From: DATAQC01 sp051001215
GTDB lineage: Bacteria; Actinomycetota; Acidimicrobiia; Acidimicrobiales; AC-14
Assembly: GCA_051001215.1 (NCBI GenBank)
Contig: JBPCNP010000132.1
Span: 1 to 10,320 of the forward strand
DNA length: 10,320 nt
Reading direction: 5' to 3'
Of the stretch, positions 6,122 through 10,320 are shown one piece after another. Under the pieces are notes generated by a model. It was not told the DNA's origin. It saw only the letters and a program-made list of their open reading frames with translations, and ran no database searches. Position 1 is the stretch's first letter, and every line of letters starts with the position of its first letter. The position numbers and the translations under genes were made by a program.

Positions 6122-6844
6122 ATGAGCCAGGTCGGATCCTCTCAAAGATGGTGGTACGTCCAAGGCGGGACGACGAAGGGCCCGGTCGAATGGACCGAGA
6201 TCGTCTCGCTCGTCGATGTCGGCACGCTCGATGCCACGAGCAGGGTCATGGCCGTGGGCACCGACGAGTGGAAGACAATCGCACAGCACCAGGCCGATCT
6301 GCGGGGCGGCCCTCCGCCGGAGCCGACAGTGGCGCCACCGAAGACCCTCGAGGCCGCGCTCCCGCCCAGGGGCGCCGGGGCCCTGAGCTCACCAAAGGGG
6401 GTGGCCCGGGCTGAGAGCAGGACACCGGCCGTGCTCAAGGACTTCACCGCGTTCCTGCTGCGCGGCAACGTCGTCGACCTGGCTGTCGCCGTCGTCATCG
6501 GTGTCGCCTTCGCAGCCGTCGTCAACGCACTGGTCAAGGACATCCTCACGCCCATCATCGCCATTCCCGGCAGCGCTGATTTCTCCAGCCTGGGCTTCAG
6601 CATCAACGGAAGCCGCTTCGCCTATGGCGACTTCCTCAACGCGGTCATCTCCTTCGTCGCCATCGCCGCGTCGGTGTTCTTCTTCGTCGTCCGTCCCGTG
6701 AACACCCTCATGGCTCGGCGCAAGACCGCTCCCGAGGTACGAAGCCAGACGCGGGAGTGCCCGGAGTGCCTCAGCTCCATTCCCGTGGGCGCTCGCCGCT
6801 GTGCCTTCTGCACGGCCAAGGTCGCCCCTGCCACCAAGGCGTAA
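6122..6844 (+). CDS. mscL: MscL-type mechanosensitive channel with N-terminal GYF_2-like domain and C-terminal zinc ribbon
   Basis: The 240-residue protein has three parts. Residues 9-54 (RWWYVQGGTTKGPVEWTEIV then DEWKTI) match a GYF_2-like domain, usually a peptide-binding module. A Pro/Ala linker follows to about 100. Residues 105-203 are the MscL core: LLRGNVVDLAVAVVIGVAF as the pore helix, VKDILTPIIAI, and a second helix FLNAVISFVAIAASVFFFVV ending in the basic RPVNTLMARRK. The end carries a zinc ribbon, C213, C216, C227 and C230 (ECPECLSS and RCAFC). MscL pentamers open under membrane tension to release solutes during osmotic downshock. Standard MscL is about 130-150 residues, so the N-terminal addition is large. 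ATG 6122 was chosen; GTG 6116 would add two residues. No clear ribosome site is seen. It is divergent from the lysozyme gene. Confidence 0.92.
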   Translation: MSQVGSSQRWWYVQGGTTKGPVEWTEIVSLVDVGTLDATSRVMAVGTDEWKTIAQHQADLRGGPPPEPTVAPPKTLEAALPPRGAGALSSPKGVARAESRTPAVLKDFTAFLLRGNVVDLAVAVVIGVAFAAVVNALVKDILTPIIAIPGSADFSSLGFSINGSRFAYGDFLNAVISFVAIAASVFFFVVRPVNTLMARRKTAPEVRSQTRECPECLSSIPVGARRCAFCTAKVAPATKA

Positions 6845-6859
6845 CGACGGCTCCCGGGG

Positions 6860-7384
6860 CTACGGGGTCGTCGTCGTCGCTGCCCCCGCGGCGCCGGCGC
6901 CCAGGTCGATGCCGCAGTGGGTCTTCACGTACTCCTGGGAGTGGGTGTTGGCCTGCTGGAACTGGGGGGTGTTGAAGTCCTGGATGGCGCTCGCCGCGTC
7001 GGGACCGAGCCTGGTGGGGTCATTGTTCACCCTGGCCAGGGCGTCGGAGAACTTCTTCACCGCGGCCTGGATGACCTGAAGGTCGGCTTTGACCTCGCTG
7101 GGGGCGTTGTCGATGACGTCGGCGCCGTCCTTCAGCGTCTTGTCGAGCTCCTTGCGGATCTGGTCGGGTGACCCCGTGTTGGCCCCGGCGAACTTCAGTG
7201 CCTCGTTGTAGGTGCCGGCGACCTGCTTGCAAAAGTCGCCACCCTTGGTGGCCTTCACGGTCGACGGCGCGGCACGGCTGCTGGCCGCCCCCTTCGAGCT
7301 GGACCCGCCACAGGAGGCGGCGACGACGAGGGCCGCGGCTGCGACCACCGACCCGACGCGTGGGGAATGGTGGGGATGGCGCAT
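6860..7384 (-). CDS. Small lipoprotein of unknown function
   Basis: ATG 7384 begins MRHPHHSPRVGSVVAAAALV and leads to a lipobox-like AAS-C25, followed by a Gly/Ser linker; the product is 174 residues. AGGAG stands about eight bases upstream. A longer GTG frame from 7492 would put an odd 36-residue leader before the signal and is rejected. The mature part is largely helical, with GGDFCKQVAGTYNEALKFAG, a charged middle (LDKTLKDGADVIDNAPSEVKADLQVI) and a C-terminal HCGIDL. Two cysteines, in DFCKQ and THCGI, could pair. This pattern resembles small actinobacterial secreted helical lipoproteins, but no family was recognised. Its stop is only 15 bases from that of mscL, so the two converge. Confidence 0.8.
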   Translation of the reverse strand: MRHPHHSPRVGSVVAAAALVVAASCGGSSSKGAASSRAAPSTVKATKGGDFCKQVAGTYNEALKFAGANTGSPDQIRKELDKTLKDGADVIDNAPSEVKADLQVIQAAVKKFSDALARVNNDPTRLGPDAASAIQDFNTPQFQQANTHSQEYVKTHCGIDLGAGAAGAATTTTP

Positions 7385-7442
7385 GGAATCGCTCCTCGTC
7401 TGAGGTGATGCGGCGATGGCCGCATCGGATCGGGCCGGCCGG

Positions 7443-7483
7443 AAAACAGCCGCAGCGGCGGCCGACACCGACGGTGCCGGCCG
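7443..7483 (-). terminator. Probable terminator after the hemerythrin-like gene
   Basis: A hairpin spans 7459-7483. Six pairs (CGGCCG with its complement), one mismatch and four more pairs (CACC/GGTG) close a GAC loop. On the minus strand it comes about 29 bases after the stop at 7512, and a short T-run (7443-7446) lies beyond it. It separates the hemerythrin-like gene from the downstream lipoprotein gene. Confidence 0.55.
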
Positions 7484-7511
7484 ACCGGTCAACTACGAAC
7501 GGTGAGTGCGC

Positions 7512-8021
7512 CTACCAGCCGGCGTTGGCCACGCCACCGCCGGTCCATCCGGCGTTGGGGACCTTGCGCGCCGCTGAGATGGCCTTCGGGCGGTGGCTGT
7601 CACCGAGGAGGTCCTGGCGCATGCCGAACGCCAACCGGCCGATGTCCCACTCGCGACCGAGGAGGTGCTTGTGGATCTTGGGGAGCACCTCGGTCTCCTC
7701 GTGGTCGACGTGCTCGGCCACATCCTTCTTGAGGGTCTGCATCAACGTGCTGAGGTTGGGGTCGCCGGGCTCGAGGTCGCGAATCTCGGCGATCAGCTCC
7801 TTGGCCTGGTTGTGCTCGGCCTCGGCTTCGTCGGCCTCGCGGCCATCGATCTCGTCGCGCAGGATCGGATAGACGAGCTCCTCCTCGATGGTCATGTGGG
7901 CCTCGATCTCGCTGCACGCGGCGAGGGCCGTCGGGAGGCTGCTCGGCTCTTTTCCGCTCGCATCGAGCGCCCGGAAGATACGAGCGTGGTCCTGCATCAA
8001 GAACTTGGTCAGGTGGGCCAT
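7512..8021 (-). CDS. Hemerythrin-like (HHE) di-iron protein
   Basis: The 169-residue protein has the four-helix HHE pattern. Likely iron ligands are H12 (MQDHARIF), H42 and E46 (AHMTIEEEL), H70 (EAEHNQAK), and H104, H107 and E108 (VAEHVDHEETEVLPKI). Such proteins bind a di-iron centre and are used for O2 or NO binding, or oxidative and nitrosative stress sensing; which applies here is not visible. There is no signal peptide, so it should be cytoplasmic. A GAGGAG ribosome site precedes ATG 8021. Beyond the domain a tail ends PNAGWTGGGVANAGW, with NAGW twice, which is not needed for the fold. Upstream lies an array of short repeats that separates it from the HtrA-type protease gene, so it probably has its own promoter. 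Confidence 0.92.
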   Translation of the reverse strand: MAHLTKFLMQDHARIFRALDASGKEPSSLPTALAACSEIEAHMTIEEELVYPILRDEIDGREADEAEAEHNQAKELIAEIRDLEPGDPNLSTLMQTLKKDVAEHVDHEETEVLPKIHKHLLGREWDIGRLAFGMRQDLLGDSHRPKAISAARKVPNAGWTGGGVANAGW

Positions 8022-8090
8022 GGCGGGAATGCTCCTCTCTGCATCGACGTCACAGATGATTGTGCCCGAACCGGGACCTGTTGTGCACCT

Positions 8091-8170
8091 CGAACGGATT
8101 CCCGGCTCCGTGCCGAACGGATTCCCGGCCCGTGCCGAACGGATTCCCGGCTCCGTGCCGAACGGACTGC
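8091..8170. repeat. Array of ~23-bp tandem repeats
   Basis: The unit CGAACGGATTCCCGGCTCCG plus TGC occurs at 8091-8113, in a 22-base form lacking one T at 8114-8135, and again at 8136-8158. A degraded partial copy starts at 8159 (CGAACGGACTGCCG). ACGGA and TCCGT in full units can pair into a small hairpin. The array fills much of the space between the protease stop (8175) and the hemerythrin start (8021). It could act as a transcription-attenuating structure downstream of the protease, or simply be slippage-prone DNA. Confidence 0.85.
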
Positions 8171-8174
8171 CGCC

Positions 8175-9482
8175 TCAGCGGGAGGCCAGGGTGACCTTGG
8201 CCGAGCGCGACTCCCCGGAGTGATCCCAGCTCACCTTCACCTGGTCGCCGGGCTTGTGGGAGGAGACGGCCGCGGCAAGCTCGTCGGTGCCGGTGACGGC
8301 TCGGTCGCCGACGGCCTTGATCACGTCGGCCGGCACCAGCCCGGCCTTGTCCGCCGGCGAGCCGCTGTCCACCGAGACGACCACGACGCCCGCGCCGCTG
8401 GGGTCCGCCTGCGTCCCGACGCCGAGGAACGCTCCCGTGGCCGCCGGTGTCGAGCCGGACGAACCGGTGCCCGAGGGGTTGGCCCGGATGCTGTCGATCA
8501 CCGGCTTCACCCTGTCGATGGCCAGGGCGAACCCGATGTTCTGGGCGTCGCCGGCCACGGCGGTGTTCATGCCCACGACCTGGCCGTCGGAGGTGACGAG
8601 AGGTCCGCCGGAGTTGCCGGGGTTGATGGCCGCGTCGGTCTGGATCAGGCCCTTCAAGGAGCCACCCTGATCGGAGATGTCGCGGTCGAGGGCGGAGACG
8701 ATGCCCTCGGTGACCGTGAGGCCACCCTGGAGGGCGAGCGCGTTGCCGATGGCAATGACCCCGTCGCCCACCGTGAGCTCGGAAGACCGGCCGAGCGACA
8801 CGGTGGCCAACTTGGACGCGTCACGAATGTGGATCAGGGCGACGTCGGCGGCTGGATCGCTGCCGACCAGGTCGGCGGGACGCGCTGTGGTCTCGCCATT
8901 GAGCGTCACGGTGATCGTCGTGGCCCCGGCGACCACGTGGGCGTTGGTGAGCACCTCACCGTCAGGGGTGAGGATCATGCCCGTCCCGGCGCCGCTCTCG
9001 GGGAAGAAGCGGCCGCCCCGGGAGGCCTGGGTACGGATGAAGACCACCCCGGGCTCGACCTTGGCCAGCACTCCCTGGACGTCCTGGGGCTTGGCCAGGG
9101 AGCTGGTGTTGAACGAGGGTGCTGCGCTTCGGACCGTGCGGGTCGTCTTCGCCGTGTTGGCCCCGACCACCCCGCCGATGACGGCACCGGCCAGGAGGGC
9201 CACGGCCGCGAGCACCGTAGCCAGGCCACGCGAGACCGAGCGACGCCGTCCTCCCGGGCCGGGATGCGTACCCGGGCTCGGGGGAGGAGGGGGCGGCGGT
9301 GCCGGAGGCAGGTCGAAGAACGGGGGCCCGACGTGGGTCACCGGGGCCTCGGCCGTGAGGGGGGCGGGGGGCGGGTCGTCGAACGACGGCCAGACGCGCT
9401 CGATGGGCGTCGGGTCGACCGGCTGGCGGCCGTCAGCGGTGCTGATGGCCCTGGTGACCGAGGGAGTTGTGTCCATGGTCAT
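8175..9482 (-). CDS. Membrane-anchored HtrA/DegP-type serine protease with PDZ domain
   Basis: The 435-residue protein has a Pro-rich cytoplasmic N-terminus (about 1-80, with a run of Pro near 62-68), one membrane helix (GLATVLAAVALLAGAVIGGV, about 86-108), a trypsin-like domain and a PDZ domain (about 350-432). The catalytic triad is complete: H182 (LTNAHVV), D213 (PAADVALI) and S291 (NPGNSGGPL). HtrA proteases degrade or refold misfolded proteins outside the membrane, and the PDZ domain guides substrates. ATG 9482 is preferred, with GGTGG six bases upstream; ATG 9476 is close and possible, while the frame from 9596 adds unlikely residues. The gene diverges from an ECF-like sigma factor gene, a pairing that suits an envelope-stress response, though regulation is inferred only from position. 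Confidence 0.94.
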   Translation of the reverse strand: MTMDTTPSVTRAISTADGRQPVDPTPIERVWPSFDDPPPAPLTAEAPVTHVGPPFFDLPPAPPPPPPPSPGTHPGPGGRRRSVSRGLATVLAAVALLAGAVIGGVVGANTAKTTRTVRSAAPSFNTSSLAKPQDVQGVLAKVEPGVVFIRTQASRGGRFFPESGAGTGMILTPDGEVLTNAHVVAGATTITVTLNGETTARPADLVGSDPAADVALIHIRDASKLATVSLGRSSELTVGDGVIAIGNALALQGGLTVTEGIVSALDRDISDQGGSLKGLIQTDAAINPGNSGGPLVTSDGQVVGMNTAVAGDAQNIGFALAIDRVKPVIDSIRANPSGTGSSGSTPAATGAFLGVGTQADPSGAGVVVVSVDSGSPADKAGLVPADVIKAVGDRAVTGTDELAAAVSSHKPGDQVKVSWDHSGESRSAKVTLASR

Positions 9483-9641
9483 ACAGAACCACCGGGCCCT
9501 GAGAGCGACCTGTGAATCGTCAGGGGATTGGCTGAGCACCACGGACTGCTCCACCCGCGTCGCCGCGCAGGCGAAGGCATGCCGCGAGGCCGGCACGGGT
9601 ACGCTGGACCGGACGCTTCAATGCCCTCCCGGGAGCAGACG
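9483..9641. promoter_or_regulatory. Divergent intergenic region between protease and sigma factor
   Basis: This 159-base space must hold promoters for both genes. On the plus strand TACGCT (9600-9605) fits TANNNT, and GGGAG (9631-9635) is a good ribosome site six bases before ATG 9642. No clear -35 hexamer is seen on either strand, and no operator repeat stands out. Confidence 0.4.
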
Positions 9642-10262
9642 ATGGCAGCCACGCGCCTACAGGCGGAAGCCGACGTCTCGGGGTGGTCGGACGCCCGACT
9701 GGTGAAGGCTGGCTCCACCGGCGACCGGGAGGTGTTCGCCGAACTCTACCGGCGCCACGCCGGGGTGGCTCGAGGGGTGGCCCGGGCGGTCGCCGGCAAC
9801 GACGAGGACGCTGCCGACGCAGCGGCGGAGGCCTTCTCCCGGGTCTTCGACGCCATCATCTCGGGACGGGCCCCGTCGATGGAGTTCCGCGCCTACCTCA
9901 TCGGCGCCACCCGCAACGCGGCGATCGATCAGCTGCGCCGGTCCGACCGCCGGTCCGCCCGCGGCCCGAACGGCAGCGACGCCGGAACCGACGGTGCCGG
10001 CCAGAATCGCGGCGGCAGCGATGGCGGCGGCGCCGACGAGCACACGAACGGGCAGGGGCCCTCCGAGCACCTGGCGGCCACGGAGGACTCCAAGCTGGTC
10101 GCCCAGGCCTTCCAGGGCCTCCCCTCCCGGTGGCAGTCGGTCCTGTGGCTCACCGAGGTCGAAGGTGTCCCGGCCCGGGAGGCCGCCACGGTCCTCGGGC
10201 TCACGCCCAACAACGTGGCCCAGTTGGCGGTGGGGGGGAGGGCCGGACCACGGGAGCGATGA
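9642..10262 (+). CDS. ECF-like sigma-70 factor, C-terminus not reliable
   Basis: Starting at ATG 9642 (MAATRLQAEADVSGW), the protein shows sigma region 2 at about 29-101 (FAELYRRHAGVARGV, then AYLIGATRNAAIDQLRR). A Gly/Asp/Asn-rich linker spans 102-145. Region 4 lies at about 153-198 (FQGLPSRWQSVLWLTEVEGV, AREAATVLGLTPNNVAQLAV). Region 2 binds RNA polymerase and the -10 element, region 4 the -35. The usual continuation after LAV is an Arg-rich stretch such as RARAGLRE, but here it reads GGRAGPRER and stops at 10262. This looks like sequence error at the contig end, so the true gene probably continues; some relatives carry a C-terminal zinc-finger or membrane extension. ATG 9621 is an alternative start with a weaker ribosome site. 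No linked anti-sigma gene is visible. Confidence 0.85.
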   Translation: MAATRLQAEADVSGWSDARLVKAGSTGDREVFAELYRRHAGVARGVARAVAGNDEDAADAAAEAFSRVFDAIISGRAPSMEFRAYLIGATRNAAIDQLRRSDRRSARGPNGSDAGTDGAGQNRGGSDGGGADEHTNGQGPSEHLAATEDSKLVAQAFQGLPSRWQSVLWLTEVEGVPAREAATVLGLTPNNVAQLAVGGRAGPRER

Positions 10263-10320
10263 CCGCCGGCCCAAGCCCCGCACAACACCCACGCACCACC
10301 ACAAAAAACCACCCAACACT
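10229..10320. other. Degraded right end of the contig
   Basis: From about 10229 the sequence departs from the expected sigma region 4 ending, with a G-run (GGTGGGGGGGAGGG). From about 10272 it becomes almost pure A and C, unlike anything else in the window. No gene or signal is supported after 10262. The pattern is that of low-quality or unpolished assembly ends. Confidence 0.6.

Noticed and set aside
6845..6859. Bidirectional terminator between mscL and the lipoprotein gene
   Set aside because: The 15-base gap and flanking bases give only a weak, interrupted pairing, so it was not listed.
8091..8158. CRISPR array
   Set aside because: Units are directly adjacent with no unique spacers.
7593..9515. 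640-codon plus-strand frame opposite hemerythrin-like and HtrA genes
   Set aside because: It is antisense to two clearly identified genes, crosses the repeat array and has a Gly/Arg/Asp-rich shadow composition.

Overview
The window is high-GC DNA with actinobacterial features: GTG starts, a leaderless-looking promoter, Thr/Ser-rich lipoproteins, and zinc-ribbon plus proline-rich membrane proteins. The style resembles Acidimicrobiia, but that placement is an inference from gene style and not from a marker gene. Positions 1-1282 form the edge of an integrated element. A VapBC toxin-antitoxin pair lies between two imperfect ~220-250 bp direct repeats. Each repeat carries the same C-terminal coding tail of an unidentified gene. 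The right repeat runs into a sequence matching the 3' end of tmRNA (T-arm, acceptor strand and CCA), followed by a strong hairpin. No tmRNA 5' half is visible, so this looks like an attachment-site scar in ssrA.

Positions 1280-2995 hold two genes broken by several frameshifts: a small four-helix membrane protein, and a zinc-ribbon/one-TM/extracellular-domain protein that also seems to lack its first zinc-ligand cysteine. From 3009 on the genes are intact. On the minus strand come a secreted GH25 lysozyme, an overlapping Thr-rich lipoprotein and a multi-pass membrane protein with a zinc ribbon at each end (transcribed from 6014 down to 3009). Divergent from the lysozyme is an unusual mechanosensitive channel: a GYF_2-like domain, the MscL core, and a C-terminal zinc ribbon. 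Next on the minus strand are a small lipoprotein, a hemerythrin-like protein and a membrane-anchored HtrA-type serine protease with a PDZ domain. An array of ~23 bp repeats lies between the hemerythrin and protease genes. An ECF-like sigma factor diverges from the protease and runs towards the right end, where the reading frame and base composition degrade in a way that suggests a low-quality contig end.

Functionally, 3009-10262 reads as a cell-envelope neighbourhood: wall hydrolase, lipoproteins, osmotic safety valve, periplasmic-type quality-control protease and sigma factor. Three of the membrane proteins, one of them decayed, carry a cytoplasmic zinc ribbon. Co-function is inferred from proximity only. 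The most distinctive items are the GYF_2-MscL-zinc-ribbon fusion, the VapBC cassette between duplicated repeats at the tmRNA scar, and the clustered frameshifts next to that scar.
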